Notes: a model not told the origin generated them from the letters alone. DNA of 64,000 nt from Sipunculus nudus (GCA_026874595.1 CM049311.1:35629176-35693175), one strand, 5' to 3'. Shown: positions 24,957 to 35,440, counted from the first letter of the stretch. A program made the numbers and translations.

Positions 24957-25620
24957 TTTTTTTCAAGACCTTGGGACCTTTTATAAGGTTTGATCATTAA
25001 TCCTCCTAAATCGGACACTGACTGCAGAGGTTATTCATATGCATAATAGACCTTAACCCTGCAATTGTGTCACACGCCTGCTTGTGTTGTGGAGATCACC
25101 AAGCGAACACGGAGGTATTTCGGCTGTTTTCGGTGGTAGCCTCCACGCAATTTTAAAACCCCTGAATGAATCACTAAAATAATGTATACATAAATATTAT
25201 TTATTCTCATGTCGGCGGGATGACTGTGAGAACAATAACCTATTAAATGAGGTATAACACATTGTCATACACGTACAACGCAGTTGGAGAGAACATTGAG
25301 GACAAAAGTGGACCATATAAATATATATTTTCTATTGCCTTTTTTTCTCTTTTTCTATCTATCTATTTGTTGGGTTGCGGGGTGGAGGGATGGTGTTCCC
25401 TCAAATCCCCCTTCCCTGCAATACAAGAACCCGTCACCGGCTTACGCGAGTTTCTGCGGATATGTTAAATACTGTACGCATATTGTGTATCATAAACCAC
25501 TATGTCCATGGGTTGCTGCGTACGAATGTGTGTGTGTTTGTGACTTACCGCATATGATCCTGCCTGTCATCAGTAGTGCTGACCCTACCACGAACAGAAA
25601 TGTCGTGGTTTTCTTCATGG
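6253..25620 (-). CDS. Secreted mosaic serine protease (3 Cys repeats + trypsin domain), intact copy A
   Basis: Twelve coding exons on the minus strand: 25549-25618 (after CC at 25619-25620), 23341-23589, 20856-21004, 19622-19730, 18753-18865, 17761-17902, 15751-15848, 15048-15145, 14095-14232, 12715-12857, 10566-10717, 6253-6420. All introns have GT donors and AG acceptors, all phases match, and the total is 1629 nt, so 542 residues plus stop; this agreement is the main evidence. The start is the ATG at 25618, two bases after an AACAG acceptor. Residues 1-23 are a signal peptide ([19 protein letters not shown]). Residues 24-277 hold three repeats with four cysteines each. Residues 281-542 are a chymotrypsin-fold protease (MEROPS S1A type) with His338 (TAAHC), Asp393 (NDIGLIRL) and Ser490 (GDSGSP). 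It is predicted to be secreted; substrate and pathway are unknown. A diverged pseudogene copy lies at 35.6-53.2 kb. Paralogue comparison was used to fix the third exon's acceptor. Confidence 0.9.
7255..8445 (+). repeat. Repeat family R1 copy in the last intron of protease A
   Basis: Begins near AAGTGACCCATGGGTCATGA with GACGCTCAGCTGA and ends with GACAAAGGGTGATTGCTATA and GCTCAGATGA. Inside are several rounds of the family module (GACCTAATTTCAGGTTTCC, TTCTAGGTC..., GCCCTGTTAACGGACG). A 19-G tract sits at 8194-8212, at the same module position as G-runs in other copies. The ends are short imperfect inverted repeats around TCAGCTGA. It has no coding capacity and is absent from the matching intron of copy B. 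Confidence 0.7.
8503..10027. mobile_element. TTAA-flanked DNA element, non-autonomous
   Basis: Inverted ends GCCGGCGGCTCACTTACCGA (left) and, on the other strand at the right, GCCGGGTGCTCACTACCGAT, both continuing TTTTATC, are flanked by TTAA at 8499-8502 and 10028-10031. A TTAA target site is typical of piggyBac and Kolobok elements. Subterminal regions repeat CGGCCGATTTT-like blocks in both orientations. No transposase frame is present in the 1.5-kb body, so it moved with help from a partner element. It lies in the last intron of protease A. Confidence 0.65.
10040..10560. other. Intron sequence shared with copy B
   Basis: No gene. From about 10370 the sequence (GGAATTACCCTTAGATCATT, then AGGCCTCTTTAAAGGC) aligns with 35970-36150 in copy B, so it is ordinary intron inherited through the duplication. 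Open frames across 10306-10736 other than exon 11 are shadows. Confidence 0.5.
19283..19565. mobile_element. Foldback MITE (copy 2), in the exon 4-5 intron of protease A
   Basis: Left end TTTTGCCAACTGCTCCCACT with GGGAACG, right end AGTTCCCGGTGGGAGCAGTT with GCGTAATGAAATGA: inverted repeats of about 30 bases. A 15-G tract interrupts it at 19321-19335. A copy sits at the same place in protease B (45758-45975), so insertion predates the duplication. A third copy is in the GT61 intron. Confidence 0.65.
21179..21222. repeat. (AT)n microsatellite
   Basis: Uninterrupted TA dinucleotides over about 40 bases, in the exon 2-3 intron of protease A. Similar tracts lie at 22990-23060, 23755-23822, 36420-36490 and 36830-36927. 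Confidence 0.9.
21369..21611. mobile_element. Foldback MITE, GC-rich
   Basis: Nearly perfect inverted ends: GTTAGGCTGCCTTTCCATAA at the left and, at the right, CATGGAAAGGCAGCCTAAC. The body is much richer in CG than its surroundings (ACGCGATT, GCGCGGTATG) and contains the motif CGCGTT/AACGCG in both orientations. No target duplication can be fixed with certainty. It is not visible at the matching place in copy B. The 85-codon frame inside is a shadow. Confidence 0.65.
22195..22990 (-). mobile_element. LINE (non-LTR retrotransposon) fragment, reverse transcriptase part
   Basis: On the minus strand, pieces of a non-LTR reverse transcriptase follow in order: [16 protein letters not shown] (palm motif A), then [12 protein letters not shown] with the catalytic FADD (about 22635-22670), then [20 protein letters not shown] and [17 protein letters not shown] with [11 protein letters not shown] (22207-22479). 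Several stops and shifts separate the pieces, so it is dead. The layout resembles CR1/L2-group LINEs, but the clade is uncertain. It lies in the exon 2-3 intron of protease A. Confidence 0.75.
23755..23822. repeat. (AT)n microsatellite replacing the tail of a pogo-like element
   Basis: About 34 TA units. Just before it, 23618-23652 reads CAGTAAACTCTCGCTAATAC then GGCCATCTCTGGTACC, which matches the start of a longer element at 47920 in copy B; the repeat replaces the rest. Confidence 0.85.
24290..25345. repeat. Direct duplication of about 0.5 kb in intron 1 of protease A
   Basis: The stretch 24310-24840 is repeated, diverged, at 24890-25345. Shared blocks include CATATGCATAATAG, TTCGGCTG, CCTCCACGCAATTTT, and GAGGACAAA...TGGAC...ATATAAAT. 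Each unit begins with a C-rich tract; the second has 30 C at 24927-24956. No coding potential is seen. The unit also contains sequence found near 4.9 kb. Confidence 0.6.
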
Positions 25621-26076
25621 CTGTTAGAAAATTGTAGGTGTGAGAACCGCGTGACGGTCAAACTAAATGTAACACCACCTAATTCATTTTTTTAAAGCAG
25701 TTTATGTTCCCAATTCTGTTTGTGCGAAAATCTGAGTATTTAAAACAGTTCTTCTTTAATTACTTTACAGGTTAATTTTTTTTCCTTGATTTAACGTTTT
25801 TTATGAAATTAAAATGACAGCAGTTCAGCCAAGATTTTTATAAGGTATAATCACATGCTTTATCAAAATGCGTATATCGTGCTTGCCCTTTAATAAACTG
25901 TCATTATATTTTTTTTTAATTTGCTGAACCTTAGAGCTCATATAGGGTTTTTACCTACGCCACAAATCCGAGGGTGTATATATATAGCTCCATATTAATA
26001 GGACCTTTTGTTGTACTTTAATAATGCCTATAATATATTTTGATCAGAACAATAATACATTTGACAGAGCCTTTAC

Positions 26077-26170
26077 CTGTGAAGTCCGCCGTTAAACTCT
26101 TCCTGTAAAAACCTGTGGTTGCCGCTACTTTTCCTCTCGGGGCCAGTCCTGCGGTAAGCGCTATTTTGAG
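26077..26170 (-). other. 5' UTR exon of protease copy A
   Basis: The minus strand from about 26170 runs through CTTACCGCAGGACTGG to the donor CTTCACAG|GTAAAGG at 26077/26076. An acceptor (TTTTCTAACAG) lies just before CCATG at 25620. This gives a non-coding first exon and a 456-nt intron, a common layout. In copy B the matching sequence is kept but the donor reads GGAAAAG, so it is lost. The 5' edge is estimated from the TATA-like box. Confidence 0.5.
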
Positions 26171-26205
26171 TCCTGTGACTACTTGATGCAGGATATATAT
26201 GTGGC
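26165..26205 (-). promoter_or_regulatory. TATA-box core promoter of protease copy A
   Basis: TATATATCC (26191-26198, minus strand) is followed by GCATCAAGTAGTCACAGG, giving an initiator-like TCA about 25-30 bases downstream. The same block (TATATATCCTGCATCAAGCA) is kept in copy B near 53127-53149, although flanking intronic DNA has diverged, which supports it as a core promoter. No specific upstream factor site is claimed. Confidence 0.5.
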
Positions 26206-26333
26206 CGTCAACTGTACGTGGCGCAAACTGAGCTGATAATGTACCACGCTTATCCCCAAGGTCGCTCGAACTGACAGTATGGATGCGGGTGTATGATAAG
26301 CGCTGACATTAATTAATTCAGATCCTTCATCGT

Positions 26334-29300
26334 GGTACACCCTGAATAAAAATATGTTACATGTAGATCCCCTTAGGGTTCATTAGAGTAGACTGGAGCC
26401 AGTGGGAAACCCTTGGAGGTACCAGGTAGAACCCCCCTTTTCAGGTTCCTTCAAGGAACCCTCTCTGTGGGTTCTTTGAGGAACCCTAAGGGTTCTATAT
26501 TTAAGTTTCTTTATGTAACCCTGATAATGGGTGCTTCTAGGAACCCTACAGAAGGGTTCTTCCTGGAACCATTTGTTCATCAAAGGTTCTAGAGGTTCAC
26601 ACACGCCTATATATTTACGTTTTTAAGGAGAAAAATTGTTTTATTTATTTGTAAAGATCCACCTGTAAAAAAAGTGTTACAGTCAAAATGCATCAGCATA
26701 TATATGCACCTAGTGCCTGAATAATATATTTAGGCGTCTGTGATATAGAGGAAGTAGTGATCTCTAATACGCACACACACAAAAAATGGCGACAAGAATG
26801 AACATCCAAGGGGCCCGGGACGTGCTGTTCTTTATTGTTTTAAAAAGCTAGTAGCTGGTGTACGTCAAGAATACATTTTTGAGTAATTGTTTGCGTGTTC
26901 TTGGGTAGAGCTGTGGTGATTCCAGATCCTCTTGTGTAGTAAATCTGTATTATAAGATTAATAATTGTCTGTTTCACAAAATAAAATATATCAAGTCGTA
27001 GCACCATACAATCGGCGAACAGCAGGTGATACAAGGTGTCCTACATATTTGTATACAATGTTTGCGCGACTGGTACAGCTGATACGCCTTACGAAACGCA
27101 CACATGTCCCTTGGCAAATGCATGATTCTTATGTATACACTTGTTCCATCCAAAACGATATGTCTGCGATGAATTGATGAGCGGTGTGATCGGCGATAAA
27201 CTCATATACTTTTGGGACGGTCGAAATAATCACTAATTCCGTGTCGACATATTCTTTAATTGGATGATGGGTAAGGAATGGTGCGGGGAATCGATCTGGA
27301 AAATAACAAATTAGAAACATAAATAAAATATATTTAAATCTATACACCAATACATACGTACTGGTGCGGTCTGTAGGTATTATATGCATAGTGTTGTGAG
27401 AGTTTGCAGACAGTGTGGTAATAGTGGTGCCCACGTTTTTTCGTTACGCGGCTTGAGGATTAATATAAATTGGATATAATTTATTGCCTATAAAGAATTT
27501 CGGTGTCAAACAACTGATCTGTGGCACAGTTATGAAAATAAAAGTAATAATAATAATGATAATAATAATAAAAATAACACTGATTAATTAGCATACGTCT
27601 CTGGTCTATGAAGCCACCAACAGCACCTTTCGAGAGTCCCCCCCCCCCCCCCCCCCCTCTCTCTCTCTCTCACCCACACAAAATATCATGAACATGTTAA
27701 ATGTTAAATCACACGAACCGTATATTTTATAAATTAAATATATAAACATAATACACTTTATATGCGTGTGCTTGTTTACAACGTTACATCTAGATATAAA
27801 TAATTATAATATTTACCTTTCTTTCAAATTGTTTACCGCCTCCCTTATACTTAGGTGGTTAATACAAAAAAAAAAACAATCTTGGATTTTTTTGGCTTTG
27901 TGATTAACAAATCCGTGTACATTATTAACACTTAATATGGTTTAGAAATAGCTCTGGAATATCTTACCATCTAACAGTCGTCAGCCCTTAAAAAAAAGAT
28001 CTTTTTATATTTGCAGTTTTGCTAGCAATACAAATGTATCTGGTTTTTGCAAATTAAAAGAAAACAAGGATGACCTCATTAAGTGTAATCTACACTTGGT
28101 ATTAGTAAGTCAATATAACGCCAGGTTAATAAGAGAACACCTTCAGGGAATGTGTAATTAAGCGTGACCAGACACTGAAAGACTCCGTTTTGTCCGTCAT
28201 GTTTTGCCTTTATGTTTTGAAAACCCTAACACAAACTTTTCGTAACATACTTAACATGTTAACATATTAAGAAAATCGTCAAACCGAATTAAATAGAGAA
28301 CCCCTTAGTGAATGTGTAATGAAGCGTGGCCAATCATTGAGAGACTCCATTTTGTATCTCAGGCCTATGTGTTGAAACCCCGGTAAATCAACGTTCCATT
28401 ATGTTCCACTTACTAGCTAGGCTGAAAATAGGCTTTGTAATAAGGTGTGTTTTTACGCCGTTTGTATTATAAATGATTTCTCGGACAATTCAAAGAAATG
28501 ACTTAGAAGAATGTAATAATGTTAACACAATTCAATAGGTTATGAATGTATTCCATATACATTGGTCTGGCTTATATAGTTTAAGTCACAGAAGTCAAAT
28601 TTATAATTTTGTTTTTAACAAGCCGTTTTTGTTTTATTTTAAAAGCCGGTAATTTTCCTTTTATACTGCTGGAACTCTTTCAAGGTTCACATGATTGGTA
28701 TTACTGTGAACTTGTATGCACGGAATACTGCCAACAGCGTTTTTTTCACCGGTCTTTATCCACGTTTAGATGAAGTAGTGTAAATTCTTTTGCTTTCTTT
28801 TTTATGTACATTAAGACGCTTGACAGTCAATCTCTTAACAAATGACCTCGATATTCTTCGCATAAACATAGGTCTTATTTTCTCTTCTAATATCTTGGGA
28901 GGCCGAAAAATTCCGACCATTGTACCGTTGTCCTTATAATTCAAATAAAGGACTCCCGCTCAAAACTCGCAGGGGGGGGGGGGGCGCACTCCTTTGCAAG
29001 GGGGATGGGCAATGTAATTACCCCCCCCCCCCCCGATATTCAGAAAATATTATTTATATACTGAAAATGAGACATATCAGGCCAAAAAAAGTATCGCTCT
29101 CACGCACCGCCCGCGTCAATTTTAACACCCCGCATCAAAAATTTTTATTTTGATGTTTATCTTTCAAAAAGATAAAATGATACAATTTTGATAAGATAAC
29201 CTTTGTTATGAAGTGCTTTTACCTGTTTATCAAAAATGTTTTGTTATTGTCATGCTGTTGCCTGATCACTTGACATTTTTATCGAAATGTACAAAAAAAG

Positions 29301-29769
29301 TTTAAAAAAGATTGCTAGCCCGCACTGTTTTCTGAAAATATGTGCCTGAAAACCATACCTTTTTGCCTAATAATTAGACAGTGGCTCCATGCATTTAGAA
29401 GATTGCTATGAAATAAAATTTTCTAAACTTGCTTTAGAATTAACCTATGCTGGAAACATACCTTGAAAATGAACTGATACTGAAATGTAAGGTATTTGAA
29501 ATGTGTCACACAGATAATAAAAGGTTAATAAAAAATTGTCACACCTTTGACCACTCTCACACGCCTGCGAATCATCTCCTATACTTGAGGCTAAATTGAC
29601 GTCACTGGAAACACGGGTTCTGTCTAGAACCTGATTATAAATTATGATCAGGAAAAGAACCTCCCAGTGCCAGATGGAATCTTTTCCCAGAGAAAATTTT
29701 TCCCTCTATAACCATGGTTCTGTCTAGAACCATGTAGGTTTTTAGAAGAACCCACAATTTCGTAGAGTG
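26334..29769. mobile_element. TA-flanked insertion of about 3.4 kb, present in unit A only
   Basis: Flanks CATCGTGGTA (left) and TATTACGCAAGGCGGAG (right) are continuous in copy B as CGTGGTATTGCACACGGCGG near 53281-53300, so this block was inserted after, or lost from, one copy. Ends are CACCCTGAATAAAAATATG and, on the other strand, CACTCTACGAAATTGTGG, inside TA, as in mariner-type elements. Both end regions (26380-26610 and 29605-29765) are packed with short GGTTCT/AGAACC palindromes. The interior holds a smaller MITE at about 29.07-29.38 kb and C/G tracts. No transposase is seen. It may be a nested composite. Confidence 0.5.
29068..29380. mobile_element. MITE with AGGTATGGTTCTCAGGCAC-type ends (copy 1)
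   Basis: Left end GGCCAAAAAAAGTATCGCTC with TCACGCACCGCCCGCGT. Right end, read on the other strand, GGCAAAAAGGTATGGTTTTC with AGGCACA. Interior TGTTTATCTTTCAAAAAGAT and CATTTTTATCGAAATGTAC recur at 57.90-58.04 kb (partial) and, inverted, at 59.26-59.61 kb. It has no coding sequence and sits inside the larger 26.3-29.8 kb insertion. Confidence 0.6.
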
Positions 29770-29814
29770 TATTACGCAAGGCGGAGTACCAAATCAGCAG
29801 AAAGTATCTAAATA

Positions 29815-32079
29815 TAAATAATGTGCATCCTCAAATAGCCCTGAAAGAGCCCGATATCTACGAGACACAATATTGCCCACCATTCTCATCCCCGTTCAAA
29901 ATAGAAAGTGTCACAAAGAGTTAAATGACCTATCATATTGTTACAATAAAAAAAGACCTTGTTTCTGGCTTTGGTAGTCTACATTGCACAATAATGTACG
30001 TTAATATTTGACCGCTTTTAACCTTTAGAGCGGTGTTTTCTGAGTGCATTACATGATTATAATAATTATATAATGAACCAGACCTTTGCCGTGTAATTTT
30101 ACATCCAATCATATAGAGCCGGCCCGACAACTGTGCCTTAGTCAAACTGGTGCGGGTATGCTCGAGCATCCGTCATAAATTCCACGTCAGATGACACACC
30201 ACATGATAAATGAAAGTATAACAGATTATGTAATTTCCCATAGAACCGCTGATTGCCCAGCATAATATATTCCATATTTCATTTCACCGAATGTAAATTT
30301 TATTACATAGAAAAAAAACCTGTAAACTTAGATCTTTCTGTATGAACATAATTGGTTCTGGTGAAATGCTGTCTGAACCAGACCATGTAAAGCTTAAATG
30401 CCGCCCAGTGGGGAACGTCGCATGCAAATTTTTTGGGCCTCCCTTAATATACAGTTAATCCTTGTGGTCAAGAGCTAATTTCGTGCCTGGTAATACAGCG
30501 CATTAAGTATCGTATTTAGGTCACAAGGTCTCATTTTCTTGATTTGTGAATGGTTAAGCTTGCTCCGCTTGGCTCTAGCCTTTAAATAAAATGAATTGGA
30601 AAACCCCCTCCTTTATTGATCATTATATACACAATTAAATTTGCTAGTATCGATCAAATATTTTTTAATCTGTGGTCAGGCACAGACATGGTGTCTATAT
30701 TCTTCTCATGGACCGCTTTGTGAGGTCATTTTGGCTTCGCTGCATGGCATTCATTACGAAACTGTATATACACACGCTACAGATTCCTTGGTCTTTTTTA
30801 AAGGAACATAATCAAGAGTAGTATAATGCCTATTTTTTCAAACTATCAGTTCATCTTGTTTATACAAAATTTCCCATTAAAACCAGCACACGGTTTCAGT
30901 ACCTCCCCTTCATCAGCTGAAAACTTTTTTTTGTGGTTCTGCGTGTAAGCACGGCCCACGTGTCTGTTTTTAATAACAAGGCCACGTGACTGGAGGTTCG
31001 CATTGGTAGTGGAACAGCTGAAAAGAAAACGGAAGACGTAGATGGCGTACGCGCCACGTTTATGCTGGCACCACTGATCCCGCCAGGTCCACTTTTTAAC
31101 ACTTGTGTAGGAGTAAGCTGGTGCAGGGCGTTCAGAAATACGGGGGTAAGCGTTTCTGACGCTCGAAATCGCTTACGGACGCTTGTTTCGAAGGCTTAAG
31201 CGTCCGGTGGGACGCCCGAATTTCTGGCTTTAGGGTCTTGCAGCAGTCAACTAAACGAACCCATCAACGGTGTAAACACCGAGCTGATAACTGAGGCTTA
31301 CATTTCGCTATGAGCAAATATTCATATAATGACACGATTTATAATAATAATAGGATAAGCAATTTACATAACATACGAATAACATACATTTTTATTATAA
31401 AACACCTAAAAATTATACTTAAATCATATCCGCTTGGGACGCTCTTAACTCAGATGTGACTCCAAAAATTTTTGCCTGAGCGTCCAGGATTTTTTATCCT
31501 ATTGAAAGTTTTAATTAATTATTTAATTCAGGGACCATTTTATTTCAAAGAGAAAAAGCCATTTTTGTGCTGATGCAACATGCTATGTACATGATTAGGT
31601 CACTTAAGTAAACAACTCTCAGGGAAAGAAGTTTTATGTTATAATTATGATTTAAGCTGTTCTTACAGGCCCTAACCCCAGGCTTTTCATATATTTTGTT
31701 ATGTAGGCAAGTTGTAACACTGCCCCGTGTCCTATTGTGAATACGATTTTCATTGTCGACAGATTGATATCCCGCACTGTGACTTGCTATGCGGGTGAAT
31801 GAATTGGGACCTTGGAATAATGAGCTCATACTGTCAGTCATATTCTGATAAATTCACATTATATATATATATATAATGTAAATTGATGGTAATTATTTAT
31901 ATAATTATACAGTCATGTTAACGTCTGGTGTCAGATCGATAGACATCTTATTCCGGCTGTCACACAAAGTGAAGGTCATGAGTGCTATTAGTGTAACACA
32001 GACATTACCAATGGTCATGCTTTTGTATCACGTGACCGTTTTAAATTTACTCGAGGTATGAGATCGAAATATTTGTGCA

Positions 32080-32121
<42 letters not shown>

Positions 32122-32210
32122 TTTTAATATTTTGTGAATAATTCAGTACGTAAAAGATATGTTATAAAATCTGAAAATTTACGTGTTAGAAATATTGGCT
32201 TAACTTGATG
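29815..32210. other. Upstream flank of protease A, part of the duplicated unit
   Basis: No gene is supported. The block aligns along its length with 55280-57370, for example GAACCGCTGATTGCCCAGCA against GAACCGCTAATTGCCCAGCA, CCTTAATATACAGTTAATCC against CCTTAATATGCCGTTAATCC, and ACACCGAGCTGATAA in both. A CT microsatellite near 32085-32117 is matched at 57236-57284. Divergence looks similar to that in the protease introns, so it was carried along passively. Confidence 0.6.
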
Positions 32211-32744
32211 CGTTGAATCTCTGCCCTCGTTTGACACAACTTTCACAGAAGGGAGCCCAGTAGCGGACCCACATGGGATACAGGAGTTACCCCCTTTTGG
32301 GTCCAGCTACTAGACCCCCCCCCCATTGTTTTTAGCGTTTTAAAAGAATTTCCAACCAATATTACTGTCCAGACCCGTCCTCCCATTGCCGAATCTGAGC
32401 CAAGAAATTTTATTGTTCTTCAATGTTACGTATTTGACAAATGTACATTGTCCCACATGCGGCGTATTTTCCTTTGTTCAAACTGTACGTTCAAATCTGC
32501 TTTTATCACAGGGTCATGAAAAGTGACAATGCAAGTGAAGTTGCATGGCTACTCTCCAAATATGGCAAAGAACTGGGGGGGGGGGGGGGGGGGGGGTAGC
32601 AAAAAAAAAATGACACGCGTGAACTTCGACCAAGGAGGCGGAGCATGTGGGACAAATCAGTTATAGCCCAATGAAATGTAAAGCAAGCAATGAGATTTGC
32701 TCGGCTTGTGTCAATCATGGCAGGCTCGCTATAACCAATACTTG

Positions 32745-33003
32745 CAAATATGCTTTCCACGATCAAGGCAGCGGAAGAACTGTAGAGACGACGCAATGAA
32801 TCATTTAAACGGCTTCTTCCTATGCTAGGTGAGGAGTTTGCTCCCCAGTATTAACTGTGCCACTAACATATAATGTTTAAAAACTCGCGTTCTTATTTCT
32901 GAATCATTTTGCTTTATTTCATTTTTTAAATAACAGAGTTGGTCTTTCTACAGAACACTGATTCATCGTATTTGGTTCATCTTCTCTTTTTAGATCGGCT
33001 ATA
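32745..33003 (-). other. Block repeated in inverse orientation at 57.41-57.66 kb, coding-like
   Basis: Read on the minus strand, this matches the plus strand at 57409-57655. Within it both copies keep one open frame with mostly conservative changes: LRRLYSSSAALIVESIFA here and TRRLYGSSVALIEESLFA there, preceded by SIGRSRLNDS and SIQRSGFDDS. That pattern suggests an exon of about 100 bases or a transposon gene piece. No start or clear splice pair can be fixed, and I do not recognise the family. Confidence 0.4.
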
Positions 33004-33049
33004 CTGCTCTTATTTCGCCGACACAATCGGATGATTTCATCATCTTAAT

Positions 33050-34830
33050 AAACAAGTGACCCATGGGTCATGACGCTCAGACGATTGACATATTTACAAT
33101 ATGTCCTTGCACAGGCGACTAATTAAGATAATGTAGGTGGCATCATGGTTCATGCATATTAGTTCATCAAGACCCATAAGCACACCAAATGTGATGCGGA
33201 TTCTGGCAATTTGTGTGTATTTTGAATTTTTTTTCTGGGGTGCTCAAACATGGCCTGTAACTCATAGAATGTTGGTCAGAGTGACCTAATGTCAGGTTAC
33301 TGAGGAGAACTTTTAAGGAACTCTCAGGATGTCAAGTTTGAAGATTCTAGGTCCAATGGTTATGATTTGTAACTTGCTTTGGTATCACATTTTCAAATAT
33401 CCTGGTGGTAACTTATAAGCCCCATTGCTGGGATAATATGGGTAAAAGAGACCTAATTTCAGGTTTCCATGAAGACTTTTCATGGATCTCCCTGGATGTC
33501 AAGTTAGAAGATTCTAGGTACAATGGTTATGATTTGTGCCCTGTTAACAGACGATTGCATCTTTATAGGTTTTCAAAAGTATAGAAAAAAATCTTAAAAA
33601 TTAAAAAAAAAATCCAGGAGGAGCCAAAGTCTGCAGGAACTGGTGAAACACCCCATGATCAATATGCATACAAACAATCATGGTGATCAATGCATTAGTT
33701 GTTCAGGTACTGGAGTTTTTGTATCAAATATTTAATTTTCTGGGATGTACTTTCGAGCCGCCCGTTAGCTCAGAGGATATGGAAAACAGAACCCTAATTT
33801 CATGTTCCTGAATAGAACTTTTGAGGAACTCTTAGGATTTCAAGTTAGAATATTCTAGGTCCAAAGGTTATGATTTTGGCCCTGCTTTTGTATCCGATTT
33901 TTAATTATTCGGGGGGGGGGGGGTACTTTACAAACCCCATAGCTTGGAGAATATGAGTAACAGAGACCTAATTTCAGGTTTCCAATGAAACATTAAATGT
34001 ATCTCCCGTATGAATGTCAAGTAAGAAGTTTCTAGGTCCAGTGGTTTCGATTTGTGCCCCGTCCACGGATGACTGCATCTTTAAAGGTCCAAAAAATGGA
34101 GAAAACGATGCCGGGTGGCGCCAACATTCTGCAGTAACTTCCTATGATGAATATTCCATGATGAATATGCATGCAACGAATCATGATGATCCATGCATTA
34201 GTTGTTCAGATACTTGAGCATTTGTATCAAATTTTAAATTATTCTTATGGGTACTTCTGAGCCTCATTGCTCGAAGGATATGAGTAACAGAGACTTAAAT
34301 CAAATTTCCAAGGAAATTTTTCATGGACCTCCCTGGATGTCAAGTTAGATGATTCTAGGTCCAGTGGTTATGATTTGTGCCTTGTAAACGGACGACCGCA
34401 CTTTTGAAGGTCTCAAAAATAGAGAAAAAAATTGCATAAAAATTCGCGAAAATACAGGTGGTGCCACCAGTCTGTAGGAACTTATAAAACATTCAATGAA
34501 CAATATATATGCAAAGAATCATTACGAAAAATGGATTAGTTATTCAGTTACTGCAGCTTTTGTATCAAATTTTTAATTATTGTGGATGGTATTTTTTAGC
34601 CCTGTAGTTTTGGGGATATGGGTAACAGAGAATTAATTTCAGGTTTCTAAGATATTTTTCATGGACCTCCCAGGATGTCACGTTAGAAGATTCTAGGTCT
34701 AATGGTTACGATTTGTGCCCTGTTAACGTACCTACAGACAGACGGACGGATGAACAGATAGACAGACAAGTCAGACGGACGACGGACAAAGTGTGATCGC
34801 TATAGCACAGATGACTTTCAGTCAGTTGAG
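33050..34830 (+). repeat. Repeat family R1, longest copy with about five internal modules
   Basis: Begins with AAGTGACCCATGGGTCATGA and ends with GGACAAAGTGTGATCGCTAT then AGCACAGATGACTTTCAGTC. Modules of about 300-400 bases repeat the order: AGAGACCTAATTTCAGGTTT, CATGGACCTCCCTGGATGTC, TTCTAGGTCCAGTGGTTATG, TTTGTGCCCTGTTAACGGAC, ATAGAGAAAA, GGTGGCGCCAACA, CATGATGAATATGCATGC, TTAATTATTC then G-run, and GAGCCCCATAGCTTGGAGGA. The modules have diverged from each other, so the array is old. No coding capacity. It forms most of the spacer between the two duplicated units. Confidence 0.75.
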
Positions 34831-34839
34831 GGTCAACCC

Positions 34840-35440
34840 ATAAAACACTCATTACAGGATTATTCACGCTTGGAATTACACAAAGTTTGAACATCTTGGA
34901 CACTTTCACAGTACCCACCTATATATGATAAATTTCAATCATATCCGTTATACCGTTTCCAGATATAGTGCAGACGTACACACACCCACACGCACACACA
35001 CACAGAATCGATTGAAAACAATAACCCTCGCTTCGCGTAGGGTAAATTAAAATTACTAGGTAGACGGGATGCCCGAAATTTCTTTAAGGTGGCAGCCCTG
35101 GCTAACCCCCTAAATTTTAATCCAAAAGCTGTTTCAGATGGATATAAGACCCCAAAAAGTATCTATCAGTTTAAACCTGGTGTAGTATACTTTCTGATGG
35201 TATATGTATTTATGAAATTCATATTCATTTTCCTATGAAATATTATCATTTTTGAAAATTTTATGATTTTTTAAAGGGAACATAATAATTTAAAGCAACC
35301 AGTATTAGCAAACCACTTTATAATGGGCAAATATCAAACTAAATGGTACAAAACGTTTAAATATACCCTGAAGGGTTAACTGCACGTTATAATATACTGG
35401 TACCGTGATTCCTATGCGTAAAAGGTTGATATAGTAGAAA
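34840..35440. other. Spacer without a recognised feature
   Basis: AT-rich sequence with a short CA/CACACA tract near 34978-35003. No open frame, splice pattern or repeat end is convincing. The alignment between the duplicated units starts just after it. Confidence 0.4.

Larger units (their letters stand above)
6120..32210. other. Segmental duplication, unit A (with the intact protease)
   Basis: From ACATATGAGCAGTCGCTC (about 6132) to just after the CT microsatellite at 32.1 kb, exons, many introns and the upstream flank align in order and orientation with 35455-57370. Unit A is longer because of private insertions in the last intron (7.25-8.45 and 8.50-10.03 kb), intron 2 and the 26.3-29.8 kb block. 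Exact edges need an alignment. Confidence 0.75.
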
